Assembly: GCF_000412695.1 (NCBI RefSeq)
Contig: NC_021499.1
Coordinates: 2,294,001 to 2,358,000, forward strand
Direction of reading: 5' to 3'
DNA: 64,000 nt
Source: Pseudomonas resinovorans NBRC 106553
Lineage (GTDB): Bacteria > Pseudomonadota > Gammaproteobacteria > Pseudomonadales > Pseudomonadaceae
Shown here: piece by piece, positions 51,058-60,393 of the stretch
Numbering within the stretch: the stretch's first letter is position 1
How the letters are laid out: each line of letters opens with the position of its first letter
Program-made: the position numbers and the translations under genes
Notes under the pieces: generated by a model
Databases searched by the model: none
Told to the model about the DNA's origin: nothing
Seen by the model: only the letters and a program-made list of their open reading frames with translations

Positions 51058-51693
51058 GTGTGGGAGTTGGTCAAAGCCGGTGGCTGGATGATGCTGCCGA
51101 TCATTCTGAGTTCCATCGCCGCTACCGCGATCGTTGCCGAGCGCCTGTGGACCCTGCGTCTGAGCCGGGTTTCGCCGCCGCATCTGCTGGGTCAGGTCTG
51201 GCGCCAGATCAAGGACAAACAGCTGAACGCGCAGAAGCTCAAGGAGCTGCGCGCTTCCTCGCCCCTGGGTGAAGTACTGGCCGCGGGCCTGGCCAACTCC
51301 AAGCATGGTCGCGAGATCATGAAGGAGTGCATCGAGGAGGCCGCCAGTCGGGTCATCCACGAGCTGGAACGCTACCTCAATGCCCTGGGCACCATCGCCG
51401 CCATGGCACCGCTACTGGGCCTGTTGGGCACGGTGTTCGGCATGATCGAGATCTTCGGCGGCTTCATGGAAAACGGCATGGCCAACGCGCCGGTCCTGGC
51501 CGGCGGTATCGCCAAGGCCCTGGTGACCACCGCGGCCGGCCTGATCGTCGCCATCCCGGCGGTCTTCTTCCATCGCTACCTGCTGCGCCGCGTCGACGAG
51601 CTGGTGGTGGCCATGGAGCAGGAAGCGATCAAACTGGTGGAAGTGGTCCAGGGTGACCGCGAAGTCGACTTCGCAGAGGAAGCCAAAGCGTGA
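51058..51693 (+). CDS. exbB: ExbB/TolQ-family proton channel protein
   Basis: A 211-residue membrane protein with three helices, the MotA/TolQ/ExbB domain ([41 protein letters not shown]). It energises an outer-membrane partner with its ExbD/TolR mate coded next. GTG 51058 is the start: AAGGGGA lies 8 bases before. The stop overlaps the start of exbD. It is linked to lpxK, so a role in envelope maintenance is more likely than in TonB-dependent transport; this is inference. Confidence 0.92.
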   Translation: MWELVKAGGWMMLPIILSSIAATAIVAERLWTLRLSRVSPPHLLGQVWRQIKDKQLNAQKLKELRASSPLGEVLAAGLANSKHGREIMKECIEEAASRVIHELERYLNALGTIAAMAPLLGLLGTVFGMIEIFGGFMENGMANAPVLAGGIAKALVTTAAGLIVAIPAVFFHRYLLRRVDELVVAMEQEAIKLVEVVQGDREVDFAEEAKA

Positions 51694-52136
51694 AGTTCCG
51701 CCGCCGGGCGGGCAATGTCGCCCGCGAAGAGGTGTTCCTCAACCTCACTTCGTTGATCGACGTGATCTTCGTGCTGTTGCTGTTCTTCGTGGTTACCACC
51801 ACCTTCAGCAAGCCCAACCAGCTGAAGATCGAGCTGCCGGAAGCGGTGAGCGGCACGCCGCCCGAGGAAACCCAGCTCAAGACCCTGGAGCTCTCCATCG
51901 GCGCCGATGGCCAGTATTCGCTCAATGGCCAGAACCTGGTGAAAAGCGACCTGGCGACCCTGATCGCGGCCCTGGGCCGCGAGTCGGAAGGCGACAACAG
52001 CCTGCCGCTGGTGATCAACGCCGATGCCCGCACCACCCACCAGTCGGTGATCACCGCCATGGATGCCGCCGGCAAACTCGGTTTCAGCCAGCTGCGCATG
52101 ACCACCATCGAGGCCGACGCGGCCAAGCAGCCCTGA
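51690..52136 (+). CDS. exbD: ExbD/TolR-family protein
   Basis: A 148-residue protein with one membrane helix (about 20-43; [18 protein letters not shown] with the conserved aspartate that carries the proton) and a periplasmic domain. GTG 51690 overlaps the exbB stop by four bases. The stop overlaps the lpxK start. Confidence 0.92.
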   Translation: MKFRRRAGNVAREEVFLNLTSLIDVIFVLLLFFVVTTTFSKPNQLKIELPEAVSGTPPEETQLKTLELSIGADGQYSLNGQNLVKSDLATLIAALGRESEGDNSLPLVINADARTTHQSVITAMDAAGKLGFSQLRMTTIEADAAKQP

Positions 52137-53140
52137 TGGCCTTCTCCGACCGTCTGCTGGACGCCTGGTACCGGGGCCACCCGGCCCTGCACCTGCTGCG
52201 GCCGCTGGAGTGGCTCTACCGGCGGGTGGCCGTGCGCAAGCGCGCGGCCTTCCTCTCAGGGGGCAGCGACAGCTACCGGCCCCCGGTACCGCTCATAGTC
52301 GTGGGCAACATCACGGTAGGCGGCACCGGCAAGACCCCCATGATCCTCTGGTTGATCGAGCACTGCCGCGCCCGCGGGCTGCGCGTCGGCGTGGTCAGTC
52401 GTGGCTATGGCGCCACGCCACCGGAGCTGCCCTGGCGGGTGCGCGCGGAGCAGGGCGCTGAACAGGCCGGCGACGAACCCTTGCTGATCGTCCAGCGCAG
52501 CGGCGTGCCGCTGATGATCGATCCGGACCGCTCCCGTGCCGTGCGCGCGCTGCTGGAGCAGGAAGAGCTGGACCTGGTCCTCAGCGACGATGGCCTGCAG
52601 CATTACCGTCTGGGTCGCGACCTGGAACTGGTGCTGATCGACGCCGCGCGGGGCCTGGGCAATCGCCGCTGCCTGCCGGCCGGCCCCCTGCGCGAGCCGC
52701 CGGAGCGCCTGGCTGCGGTGGATGCGGTCCTGCGCAACGGCGCATCGAGCGACAGCCCCGACGGCTTCGCCTTCACCTTGCAGCCGAGCGCGCTGGTCAA
52801 TCTGCGAACCGGCGAGCGCGTCGGGCTCGATCGTTTCCCGCCGGGCCAGGCCGTGCATGCCGTGGCCGGCATCGGCAACCCGCAGCGTTTCTTCGCAACC
52901 CTGGAGGCGCTAAACTGGCGCCCGATTCCGCACCCGTTCGCCGATCACGCGGTCTACAGCCCGCAGACCCTGGAATTCGCACCAGCGCTGCCGTTGCTGA
53001 TGACCGAGAAGGATGCGGTGAAATGCCGGGCCTTCGCCGCCGCCGATTGGTGGTACCTGGCCGTCGATGCCGCGCCGTCGCCGGCCTTCGTCGCTTGGTT
53101 CGACGGGCAGCTGTCCCGCCTCCTGCCAGACCATCTCTAA
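52136..53140 (+). CDS. lpxK: Tetraacyldisaccharide 4'-kinase LpxK
   Basis: A 334-residue membrane-associated kinase of lipid A synthesis that phosphorylates the 4' position of the disaccharide. Walker A is in [14 protein letters not shown], with SRGYG after it, [15 protein letters not shown] containing the catalytic aspartate pair, and the C-terminal [10 protein letters not shown]. It overlaps exbD by one base. Confidence 0.96.
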   Translation: MAFSDRLLDAWYRGHPALHLLRPLEWLYRRVAVRKRAAFLSGGSDSYRPPVPLIVVGNITVGGTGKTPMILWLIEHCRARGLRVGVVSRGYGATPPELPWRVRAEQGAEQAGDEPLLIVQRSGVPLMIDPDRSRAVRALLEQEELDLVLSDDGLQHYRLGRDLELVLIDAARGLGNRRCLPAGPLREPPERLAAVDAVLRNGASSDSPDGFAFTLQPSALVNLRTGERVGLDRFPPGQAVHAVAGIGNPQRFFATLEALNWRPIPHPFADHAVYSPQTLEFAPALPLLMTEKDAVKCRAFAAADWWYLAVDAAPSPAFVAWFDGQLSRLLPDHL

Positions 53141-53180
53141 CCCAGGCAGCTCCAGGGCTGCCCTCTGAAGGATTCACCCC

Positions 53181-53366
53181 ATGGACCCGAAACTCCTCGA
53201 TATCCTCGCCTGCCCCCTGTGCAAGGGCCCGCTGAAGCTCGCTGAAGACAAGAGCGAACTGGTCTGCAAGGCCGACGCCCTGGCGTTCCCGGTGCGCGAT
53301 GGCATCCCGGTGATGCTCGAAGGCGAGGCGCGCACCCTCAATGTCGACGAGCGACTGGACAAATGA
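53181..53366 (+). CDS. Trm112 family protein (YcaR)
   Basis: A 61-residue protein, all Trm112-type zinc-ribbon-like fold: [35 protein letters not shown]. Role in this location is unknown, but it is regularly found between lpxK and kdsB. It overlaps kdsB by four bases. Confidence 0.92.
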   Translation: MDPKLLDILACPLCKGPLKLAEDKSELVCKADALAFPVRDGIPVMLEGEARTLNVDERLDK

Positions 53367-54127
53367 CCCAGGCCTTCACCGTCGTCATCCCGGCCCGCTA
53401 CGCCTCCACCCGCCTGCCCGGCAAGCCGCTGCAGGACATCGCCGGCAAGCCGATGGTCCAGCACGTCTGGGAGCAGGCACGGCGCAGCGCCGCCGAGCGC
53501 GTGGTGGTGGCCACCGATGATGCGCGCATCGTCGAGGCCTGCCAGGCCTTTGGCGCCGAGGTGCTGCTGACCCGCGTCGACCACAACTCCGGTACCGATC
53601 GCCTCGCCGAAGTGGCTACCCAGCTGGGCCTGGCCAGTGACGCCATCGTGGTCAACGTGCAGGGTGACGAGCCGTTGATTCCGCCGGCCATCATCGACCA
53701 GGTGGCCGCCAACCTGGCCGCCCACCCGGAAGCCGGCATCGCCACCCTGGCCGAGCCGATCCAGGACGTGCAGGCACTGTTCAATCCCAACGTGGTGAAG
53801 GTGGCCGCCGACCTCAACGGCCTGGCCCTGACCTTCAGCCGCGCGCCGCTGCCCTGGGCCCGCGACGCCTTTGCCGTCAGCCGCGAGCAGCTCCCGGCCG
53901 AGGTGCCGTATCGCCGTCATATCGGCATCTACGCCTACCGCGCCGGTTTCCTCCACGACTTCGTCGCCTGGGGCCCGTGCTGGCTGGAGAACACCGAATG
54001 CCTGGAGCAGCTGCGTGCGCTCTGGCATGGCGTGCGCATCCATGTGGCCGATGCCCTGGAAGCACCGCCTGCGGGCGTCGATACCGCTGAAGACCTGGAG
54101 CGCGTGCGGCGCTTGCTGGGGGCCTGA
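53363..54127 (+). CDS. kdsB: 3-deoxy-manno-octulosonate cytidylyltransferase KdsB
   Basis: A 254-residue enzyme that activates Kdo with CTP for lipopolysaccharide core synthesis. Family motifs: [56 protein letters not shown] and [11 protein letters not shown]. It lies in the envelope operon after lpxK and ycaR. The stop overlaps the start of the phosphatase gene by one base. Confidence 0.97.
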   Translation: MTQAFTVVIPARYASTRLPGKPLQDIAGKPMVQHVWEQARRSAAERVVVATDDARIVEACQAFGAEVLLTRVDHNSGTDRLAEVATQLGLASDAIVVNVQGDEPLIPPAIIDQVAANLAAHPEAGIATLAEPIQDVQALFNPNVVKVAADLNGLALTFSRAPLPWARDAFAVSREQLPAEVPYRRHIGIYAYRAGFLHDFVAWGPCWLENTECLEQLRALWHGVRIHVADALEAPPAGVDTAEDLERVRRLLGA

Positions 54128-54591
54128 TGCGCGTTCTGTTCGTTTGCCTCGGCAATATCTGCCGTTCACCGACCGCCGAAGGCGTGCTGCGGCACAAGCT
54201 GCGCGAGGCGGGCCTGCTCGAGCAGGTGCAGGTGGATTCGGCCGGCACCGGTGACTGGCACGTGGGCAAGGCGCCGGATGCGCGCACTCGCGTGGCCGCG
54301 CAGCGTCGCGGTTATGACCTGTCCCAGTTGCGCGCGCGGCAGGTGTCCGTGGAAGACTTCGGCGGCTTCGACCTGATCCTGGCGATGGACGAGAGCAACC
54401 TGGCCAACCTGCGCAGCCTGAATCCGGGCAAGTCGGTGGCCGAGGTGGACCTGTTCCTGCGTCGCTACCAGCTGCAGCTGGACGAGGTGCCGGACCCTTA
54501 CTACGGCGGAGAAGATGGCTTCGAGGCGGTGCTCGATCTGGTGGAGCAGGCCTGCGACGCGCTGATCCTGGAAATCAAGGGGCGCCTGTGA
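54127..54591 (+). CDS. Low-molecular-weight protein-tyrosine phosphatase
   Basis: A 154-residue phosphatase. P-loop CLGNICRSPTAEG shows the CX5R(S/T) motif at about residues 7-14, and DPYYGGEDGFE holds the general acid aspartate near the C-terminus. Target protein is unknown. It overlaps kdsB and murB, so translation is coupled along the operon. Confidence 0.94.
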   Translation: MRVLFVCLGNICRSPTAEGVLRHKLREAGLLEQVQVDSAGTGDWHVGKAPDARTRVAAQRRGYDLSQLRARQVSVEDFGGFDLILAMDESNLANLRSLNPGKSVAEVDLFLRRYQLQLDEVPDPYYGGEDGFEAVLDLVEQACDALILEIKGRL

Positions 54592-55607
54592 GCCTGGTCC
54601 TGCAAGAAAACCAATCCCTGAAACCCTTCAACACCTTCGGCGTGGATGTCAGTGCGCGTCTGTTCGCCGAGGCCAACAACGACGCCGAGGTTCGCGCGGC
54701 CATTGCCCTGGCGGCCGAGCGCGGCCTGCCGCTGCTGGTGATAGGCGGTGGCAGCAACCTGCTGCTGACCCGCGACGTCGATGCCCTGGTGCTGCGCATG
54801 GCCAGCCGTGGCATTCGCATCCTGGTCGACGACGGGATGAAGGTGCTGCTGGAAGCCGAGGCCGGCGAACCCTGGCACCCGCTGGTGCTCCGGACCCTGG
54901 AGCAGGGGCTGGGCGGGCTGGAGAACCTCAGCCTGATCCCCGGCACCGTGGGCGCCGCGCCCATGCAGAACATCGGCGCCTATGGCGTCGAGCTGAAGGA
55001 CGTGTTCGCCGGGTTGACCGCGCTGGACCGGACCACCGGCGAGCTGCGTGAATTCGGCCTGGAGCAGTGCCAGTTCGCCTACCGCGACAGCCTGTTCAAG
55101 CGTGAGCCCGGCCGCTGGCTGATCCTGCGGGTGCGGTTCAACCTCAGCCGCGCAGCAATGCTGCACCTGGACTACGGCCCGGTTCGCCAGCGGCTGCAGG
55201 CCGAAGGTATCGCGGCGCCGACGCCGGCGGACGTCAGTCGCGCCATTTGCGCCATTCGCAGCGAGAAGCTGCCGGACCCGGCGGTGCTGGGCAACGCCGG
55301 CAGCTTCTTCAAGAACCCCCTGGTCAGCGCCCAGCTGGCCGAGCGCCTGCGCAGTGAGCACGCCGACCTGGTGGCCTATCCCCAGGCCGACGGCCAGGTG
55401 AAGCTGGCCGCCGGCTGGTTGATCGACAAGGCCGGCTGGAAGGGCTATCGCGACGGCGACGCCGGGGTGCATCGGCTGCAGGCCCTGGTGCTGGTCAACT
55501 ACGGCGGCGCCACCGGCGGCCAGCTGCACGCGCTCGCCGAGCGTATCCGCGCGGATATCCTTGCGAAGTTCGGCGTGGAGCTGGAGATGGAGCCGAATCT
55601 GATCTGA
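54588..55607 (+). CDS. murB: UDP-N-acetylenolpyruvoylglucosamine reductase MurB
   Basis: A 339-residue flavoenzyme of peptidoglycan precursor synthesis. FAD-binding IGGGSNLLLTRD, GTVGAAPMQNIGAYGVELKD, YRDSLFK and NAGSFFKNP (catalytic serine) and a C-terminal EPNLI are seen, giving a type I MurB. GTG 54588 overlaps the phosphatase stop by 4 bases. It ends the operon; terminator at 55620. Confidence 0.97.
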   Translation: MSLVLQENQSLKPFNTFGVDVSARLFAEANNDAEVRAAIALAAERGLPLLVIGGGSNLLLTRDVDALVLRMASRGIRILVDDGMKVLLEAEAGEPWHPLVLRTLEQGLGGLENLSLIPGTVGAAPMQNIGAYGVELKDVFAGLTALDRTTGELREFGLEQCQFAYRDSLFKREPGRWLILRVRFNLSRAAMLHLDYGPVRQRLQAEGIAAPTPADVSRAICAIRSEKLPDPAVLGNAGSFFKNPLVSAQLAERLRSEHADLVAYPQADGQVKLAAGWLIDKAGWKGYRDGDAGVHRLQALVLVNYGGATGGQLHALAERIRADILAKFGVELEMEPNLI

Positions 55608-55619
55608 GTGGTGGTTGAG

Positions 55620-55640
55620 CCGGCCTTTGGGCCGGTTTTT
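55620..55640 (+). terminator. Rho-independent terminator after murB
   Basis: CCGGCC and GGCCGG arms around TTTG, then TTTTT, 12 bp past the murB stop. Confidence 0.87.
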
Positions 55641-55659
55641 CCGTTGGCTTGGAGATAGT

Positions 55660-56045
55660 GGTTCAGCTCATTGCCGAGGGGGCTTTCGGGTTTCTGTTTC
55701 GCCTTCCCGGGCGAGTCACTTCTGGCAGTCGCCCCAGAAGTAACCAAGAGGGCTTGCCCCACCATCCGGGTTTGGCTTCGCCAAACTTCCCTTGCTACAT
55801 CGCCGTTCCGGAGGCCCGCCGCGAAGGGCCATCCATGGCCCTGCGCGGCTCTCGCGGCATCCATGCCGCTCGTCCTCCTCCACAACGATTCCGCGCGGCC
55901 TCCTGAAGGGGCGTTTTGCGCGGCGTCATCTTCTCTGCTTCGTTTCAGTCCGGGATGGGCATCAAGACTGTTTGGCGCTCGCCGGCGCGAGTCACCGCTA
56001 GCCCTTCGGGCGGTCCGATCCGTCAACGCGGAGCCTGGCAATGAC
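55660..56045. repeat. Non-coding conserved block, frequent in Pseudomonas
   Basis: About 385 bp without a supported gene, although short ORFs are open in several frames. It includes GAGTCACTTCTGGCAG and CCAGAAGTAACCAAGAGGG, whose CTTCTGG and CCAGAAG arms can pair, GGCCATCCATGGCC, and CATCCATGCCGCTCGTCCTC. I recognise this kind of sequence as an intergenic repeat seen many times in pseudomonad genomes, often misannotated as small proteins; this is memory, not a search. Confidence 0.5.
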
Positions 56046-56076
56046 CATCACACAACCCCGCTAATCCGATACCCAC

Positions 56077-56105
56077 AAAAAAGCCCCGCATCGCGGGGCT
56101 TTTTC
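56077..56105. terminator. Bidirectional terminator hairpin
   Basis: AAAAAAGCCCCGC and GCGGGGCTTTTT arms around an AT-type loop. It lies between murB and the convergent ppnP gene; the run of A/T on both sides lets it act on either strand. Confidence 0.85.
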
Positions 56106-56131
56106 ACTGCGGTCGAACCTTAGAGTCTGTT

Positions 56132-56253
56132 CACGATCCAGCGAGCTAGAGCCATGCAAGGCAAAAGCAGGCGAGGACGCGGAGTTTACGAGCTGTAAAT
56201 AGGCAGTCCGAGCCTGCTTTTAACGCCGCAGGGCCGGCGCGCAGCTGATCGTG
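56132..56253 (+). repeat. Long-hairpin intergenic repeat, copy 2
   Basis: About 122 bp framed by CACGATC and GATCGTG; AAAAGCAGGC pairs with GCCTGCTTTT and GTTTAC...CTGTAAA closes the tip. About 8 differences from copy 1 at 15347-15467 (opposite orientation). It ends 9 bp before the ppnP stop. Confidence 0.85.
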
Positions 56254-56262
56254 AGCAGGCTT

Positions 56263-56544
56263 TCAGCGGTATTCGCAGAGGTAGGCGGTGTCTTGAGCCA
56301 CTTTCAGCTGGAACTTGCTGTTGGCCGGAACGGTGAACTGGGTACCGGCGGCGAAGGTTTCCCAGTTTTCGCTGCCCGGCAGTTTCACGGTCAGGGCGCC
56401 GGCGACGACGTGCATCACTTCCAGCTGGCTGGTGCCGAATTCATATTCACCGGGGGCCATCACGCCGATGGTGGCCGGGCCGTCGGTCATGCCGAAGGCG
56501 ATGGATTTGACGGTGCCGTCGAAGTACTCGTTGACCTTGAACAT
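56263..56544 (-). CDS. ppnP: Pyrimidine/purine nucleoside phosphorylase PpnP
   Basis: A 93-residue single cupin (DUF1255): [53 protein letters not shown]. Members cleave many nucleosides with phosphate. Start ATG at 56542-56544 follows CAGGAGT. Length is normal for the family. Confidence 0.93.
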   Translation of the reverse strand: MFKVNEYFDGTVKSIAFGMTDGPATIGVMAPGEYEFGTSQLEVMHVVAGALTVKLPGSENWETFAAGTQFTVPANSKFQLKVAQDTAYLCEYR

Positions 56545-56631
56545 GCTGGACTCCTGAAGGGGGCTGAAAGGGTCTGAAAGGGCCCGACAGTATGCCCAAG
56601 GCATGTTCCAGCGTCACTAGCTCCCACGCAT

Positions 56632-57174
56632 TCAGGCAGGCAGCACCAGGGGCAGCAGGCGTGCGGTGTTGCGGGCGTCTTCCAGGGCGCGGTGCTGCTG
56701 GCCCTGGAAGTTCAGGCCGGCCAGTTGCAGGGCGGTGTGCAGGCCCACGGCGCGCTTGAGTTGGCGCACCTCGGCGAAGCGTTGCTTGAGGTTCAGGTGG
56801 GGCACCGCGTTCAGCAGGCTGTCGAGGCCGTGGAGTTGCCATTCCTGTTCCAGTTGCCGGCGGTCGTAGTCGCCCCAGCTGGCCCAGCCCGCGAGGCGCG
56901 GGCGGTGGTGGCCGAGCCAGCGCTCGAAGGCCGGCCAGACCAGGGGCAGGCTGGCGGCGCTGTCCACGTCTGCCTGGTTGATATGGGTGAGTTGCCGGCA
57001 GAAGCCGGTCAGGCAAGGGCGCCTTGCGGGGCGTACGAAGCGCTGGAAGTGATCCACCTCATGCCCGTCGGCACCGACCAGGCTGGCGCCGATCTCGATG
57101 ATTTCCATGTCTTCCAGTGGCCAGCCACCCTCTTCGGTGGTGGCTTCGAGGTCGATGACCAGCCAGTGCGGCAT
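56632..57174 (-). CDS. DEDDh 3'-5' exonuclease family protein
   Basis: A 180-residue exonuclease. Exo I motif is in VIDLEATTEEGG (D and E), Exo II around TGFCRQLTHINQADVD, and Exo III in HRALEDARNTARLL with the histidine of the DEDDh type. Related to ERI-1-like and RNase T folds; substrate unknown. ATG follows AAGGAGAAC. Confidence 0.9.
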   Translation of the reverse strand: MPHWLVIDLEATTEEGGWPLEDMEIIEIGASLVGADGHEVDHFQRFVRPARRPCLTGFCRQLTHINQADVDSAASLPLVWPAFERWLGHHRPRLAGWASWGDYDRRQLEQEWQLHGLDSLLNAVPHLNLKQRFAEVRQLKRAVGLHTALQLAGLNFQGQQHRALEDARNTARLLPLVLPA

Positions 57175-57286
57175 GGCGTTCTCCTTGGCGGGGTGGGGTG
57201 CTGGCCTGGAGCGAGTATGGTGGCGCTTTCGCGGGTCGGCAAACTGCGTGTTAGGCTTTTCCGCAGGTCGACGAAGGAGAACAACA

Positions 57287-58159
57287 ATGGCTGAAGTTGC
57301 GTTTATCGGTCTGGGGGGGATGGGCTTCAACATGGCCGGGCATCTGGCTTGCGAAGGCCATTCGGTTCGGGTCTACAACCGCACGGCGGGCAAGGCAGAG
57401 CTCTGGTGCGACGAATTCGGTGGCGATGCCTTCGCTTCGCCGCGTGAGGCGGCCGAGGGAGCGGAGTTCGTGATGGTCTGCGTCGGCAATGACGACGACC
57501 TGCGCACGGTGCTGCTGGGATCTGACGGCGCCTACGCCGGGATGGCGCCCGGCTCGATCCTGGTGGATCACACCACCGCTTCGGCGGAGTTGGCGCGAGA
57601 GCTGGCCACCCTGGCCGCCGAGCGCGAACTGGGGTTCCTCGATGCCCCGGTTTCCGGCGGCCAGGCCGGTGCCGAGGCGGGCATGCTATCGGTGATGGTC
57701 GGTGGCGAGCAGGCCTTCTATGACCGCGCGGCACCGGTGATCGACAGCTACGCCAAGATGATCCGGCGCATGGGGCCGGTGGGCAGCGGCCAACTGACCA
57801 AGATGGTCAACCAGATCTGCGTCGGAGGCCTGCTGCAGGGCCTGGCCGAGGCGCTGCATTTCGCCCAGTGCGCCGGGCTGGATGTCCAGGGTGCGATGGA
57901 GGTGATCAGCAAGGGGGCCGCCCAGTCCTGGCAGCTGGAACACCGCCACCAGAGCATGCAGGAAGGCAAGTTCGACTTCGGCTTCGCCGTGGACTGGATG
58001 CGCAAGGACCTCTCCATCGTCCTCGACGAAGCCCAACGCAACGGCGCGCAACTGCCGGTAACGGCCCTGGTCGACCAGTTCTACGCCGAGGTCCAGGCCA
58101 TGGGCGGCGGCCGCTGGGACACCTCCAGCCTGATCGCCCGACTGAAGAAGCCTGCGTAG
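57287..58159 (+). CDS. NAD(P)-dependent oxidoreductase of the 3-hydroxyisobutyrate dehydrogenase family
   Basis: A 290-residue beta-hydroxyacid dehydrogenase. GxGxxG is in AFIGLGGMGFNMAGHL, DAPVSGGQAGAEAG is the substrate-binding element and the catalytic lysine is in GSGQLTKMVNQ. Substrate may be 3-hydroxyisobutyrate, tartronate semialdehyde or succinic semialdehyde type; the sequence alone does not decide. ATG follows GAAGGAGAAC. A hairpin repeat (copy 3) begins 13 bp past its stop. Confidence 0.9.
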   Translation: MAEVAFIGLGGMGFNMAGHLACEGHSVRVYNRTAGKAELWCDEFGGDAFASPREAAEGAEFVMVCVGNDDDLRTVLLGSDGAYAGMAPGSILVDHTTASAELARELATLAAERELGFLDAPVSGGQAGAEAGMLSVMVGGEQAFYDRAAPVIDSYAKMIRRMGPVGSGQLTKMVNQICVGGLLQGLAEALHFAQCAGLDVQGAMEVISKGAAQSWQLEHRHQSMQEGKFDFGFAVDWMRKDLSIVLDEAQRNGAQLPVTALVDQFYAEVQAMGGGRWDTSSLIARLKKPA

Positions 58160-58172
58160 CGATAGGGGCCTC

Positions 58173-58292
58173 TAGGCCGCCGAGCAAAGGCCAGGCTAGG
58201 AAGAAATCGGCGAAGACGCGGAGTTAACGCCTGTTAATGAGCAGTCTGAGCCGATTTCTGACAACGCATGGCCGAAGCGCAGGCGCGCCTAG
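58173..58292 (+). repeat. Long-hairpin intergenic repeat, copy 3 (diverged)
   Basis: About 120 bp with the same layout as copies 1 and 2 but different stems: AAATCGGC/GCCGATTT instead of AAGCAGGC/GCCTGCTT, and GTTAAC...GTTAAT tip instead of GTTTAC...GTAAAT. GACGCGGAG and GAGCAGTC remain. Paired changes on both sides of the stems show that the fold is kept. It overlaps the DUF486 stop codon by a few bases. Confidence 0.75.
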
Positions 58293-58483
58293 CTGCGGAA
58301 GATGAAGTAGACGGCGCCGAGGAGGCATAGCCCCGCCCAGAGATAGTCCAGTTTCAGCGGCTGCTGCATGAAGTACACGCTGAACGGAACGAAGATCGCC
58401 AGGGTGATGACCTCCTGCATGATCTTCAGCTGGCCGACCGAGAGTTCCGTGTAGCCGATGCGGTTGGCCGGCACCATGATCAG
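58289..58483 (-). pseudogene. DUF486 (DMT-family membrane protein), C-terminal part, split by insertion
   Basis: 65 codons (with stop) that read ...VPANRIGYTELSVGQLKIMQ, two membrane helices and ...DYLWAGLCLLGAVYFIFRS, the C-terminal half of a DUF486 small membrane protein. The frame before 58483 enters foreign DNA. The N-terminal part lies at 62780-62926. Joining position 62780 to 58483 gives gag-tac-ctg, in frame. Confidence 0.93.
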
Positions 58484-58914
58484 TACATGCAAGTAATCAA
58501 CCACCTAGTGTGTCTTGTAAGTGCCGCTGAAATGGACAAGGCCCCTGCATGCGCATGGGGTTTGGCTCAAAGCATGCTAGGCGCATGAGGTTCATCTTCG
58601 ATAGGCACACTTTTCGGTGCGCTAAGTGCTCTGCGTTGAAAAATACCGTTTGATGCCATGCACGATTGCGAAATGAGCGCGGTACAAGAAGAGTTTGGTT
58701 TAATGGAGTGGAAAATGCTTCGATATGAAGGGTTTTGAGGTTTGTTCGGATTTATATCGCTAGAGTAAATAAAAGTAACTTAACTGATTTCAGCTTGAGT
58801 GGGTGTTATAAGAAAGATTTCTTTAAGTTGCTCGTGGTTGATCGATGCCGTTCCTATACTTGAGCTCTCATTCAGGGTCGTGCTTGATACCTGATCAAGT
58901 CAGGAGGTTGGCCG
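58484..58914. other. AT-rich left end of the inserted element, no gene seen
   Basis: About 430 bp with no supported gene. It has TGGACA at 58533-58538, a pair of GCATGC words (58549 and 58574 regions), and a very AT-rich stretch from 58720 to 58830. A ribosome-site-like CAGGAGG lies just before the recombinase ATG at 58915. Confidence 0.6.
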
Positions 58915-60393
58915 ATGAACGAGTTGCGGCGCAAGGTGCTCCTCCCAGTCTTCCAGTTGTCGGAGCTGACGATGGCTGACGATCCGCGTGCGCTCAAGCG
59001 GGTCATCAAACAGGGTAAAGGGCATCCCGGTTTTTCCTATTTTTACCGCTTTACTCAGGGCGATCAGGTTGGCCAGGGTTTCAAATACAACTTGTTTCCT
59101 GTGATCCTCGATAGGAATTCGGCGCCGTGGCATCTCGGTAATCTCTATATCCTCGCGAAACTTGAGGCGGATACAAGGCCAACGATGACAACTTTCCAGG
59201 TCAAGGCCGATGATCTGGGTGCTTACAAGGAGTGGCTCGATACTCACGAGAGTCCTGATGATCTGGTCTTCCAGTTTCCGAAGATCAAATTGCGGCGCTC
59301 AACATATCGCTATCGCGGCTACCTTCAGCAGCAAATTTATGCTGGTGAAGTTACGCCAGCTACCGCTAAGCGGCGTATGGTTACTGTGGTTGCCTTTTAC
59401 CGCTGGCTTATCGACAGCAACTACTTCCAACCAGAGTATCCACCGTGGGAGGAAAGTGAGTATCAGCTTAACGTCATAACGACTGTTGGTAGGGGGGTAT
59501 CCAAGAGAGTCGTTTCGACGGATGTGAGCATTCGAGCGCCTAAGTCGGAGGATCCTTTTGCCGGGACCATACAGGATGGCGGTAAGTTACGGCCTCTGAA
59601 CGGAAAAGAACAGAACTGGATTCTCGAAGCCACCTCAACAAAGGGCAATACGGAGTGCTACCTGATCCAGCTCTTCATGCTGGCCACTGGCGCACGTATC
59701 CAAACGGCCGGCACGCTCCGCATGACGCACTTTATGCAGCCCGATCCGGTCTACGCTCGGGCGCTGACTGGCGATGGTCAGGTCTTCAAGTTGAAGGTCG
59801 GGCCAGGCACTGGCATCGATACCAAGAACGACAAGAGCTTCATACTGCAGGTCCCGCGCCCCATCTATGAAATGCTCCACGTCTACTCCCTGTCAAATCG
59901 CGCGGAAGTGCGGCGCAGCCGGTTCGTGACCAAACATGGCGAAATCGCTACCCCCTATCTGTTCCTGACTCAGCAGGGCAATCCCTACTACTCTGCCAAG
60001 GCCGAGTCCCTGCGCTTCGATCCGAACCTCGATCGTCGCCACGAGAAGACCGGCCAGGCTGTGCGCCAGTTCCTGAAAGAGCACGTTCTTCCCTATGTGC
60101 GTGAGCATCACGACAGGCACTTCAACTACCGCATCCACGATCTCCGAGCGAGCTTTGGCATGAACATGACTGAATTGTTAATGGAGTCGGTTAACAAGAA
60201 GGTGATCACCCTGAGCCGAGCACGGATGTATGTGAAGGACTTACTCTGTCATGAGAGCTTTGCCACCACCGATCGGTACCTCGACTACCGCCAGCAGATG
60301 GAGGTCATCTACCAGGCGGTTAACGACTATGGAAAGCAGTTGCAAGCGTGGATCGACCAAGCGATGAAGGGCATCGAGTTGGCAGATGAATAA
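58915..60393 (+). CDS. Tyrosine site-specific recombinase
   Basis: A 492-residue phage-integrase-type recombinase. An N-terminal SAM-like core-binding region (about 90-200) precedes the catalytic domain: first arginine in ATGARIQT, HxxR in IHDLRASFG, histidine in LLCHESFATT and the nucleophile tyrosine in DRYLDY. The length is above that of simple integrases, and the first 90 residues are an extra domain without a match I know. ATG follows AGTCAGGAGG. It overlaps the next gene by 8 bp, so the two proteins are made together. Very likely moves this element. Confidence 0.9.
   Translation: MNELRRKVLLPVFQLSELTMADDPRALKRVIKQGKGHPGFSYFYRFTQGDQVGQGFKYNLFPVILDRNSAPWHLGNLYILAKLEADTRPTMTTFQVKADDLGAYKEWLDTHESPDDLVFQFPKIKLRRSTYRYRGYLQQQIYAGEVTPATAKRRMVTVVAFYRWLIDSNYFQPEYPPWEESEYQLNVITTVGRGVSKRVVSTDVSIRAPKSEDPFAGTIQDGGKLRPLNGKEQNWILEATSTKGNTECYLIQLFMLATGARIQTAGTLRMTHFMQPDPVYARALTGDGQVFKLKVGPGTGIDTKNDKSFILQVPRPIYEMLHVYSLSNRAEVRRSRFVTKHGEIATPYLFLTQQGNPYYSAKAESLRFDPNLDRRHEKTGQAVRQFLKEHVLPYVREHHDRHFNYRIHDLRASFGMNMTELLMESVNKKVITLSRARMYVKDLLCHESFATTDRYLDYRQQMEVIYQAVNDYGKQLQAWIDQAMKGIELADE

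Noticed and set aside
55649..56123. Several small open frames between murB and ppnP
   Set aside because: They overlap one another in different frames, lack ribosome sites and lie in a repeat-like non-coding block.
58289..58504. A stand-alone 71-residue membrane protein
   Set aside because: Its first residues come from the inserted element; the rest is the C-terminal half of a split DUF486 gene.
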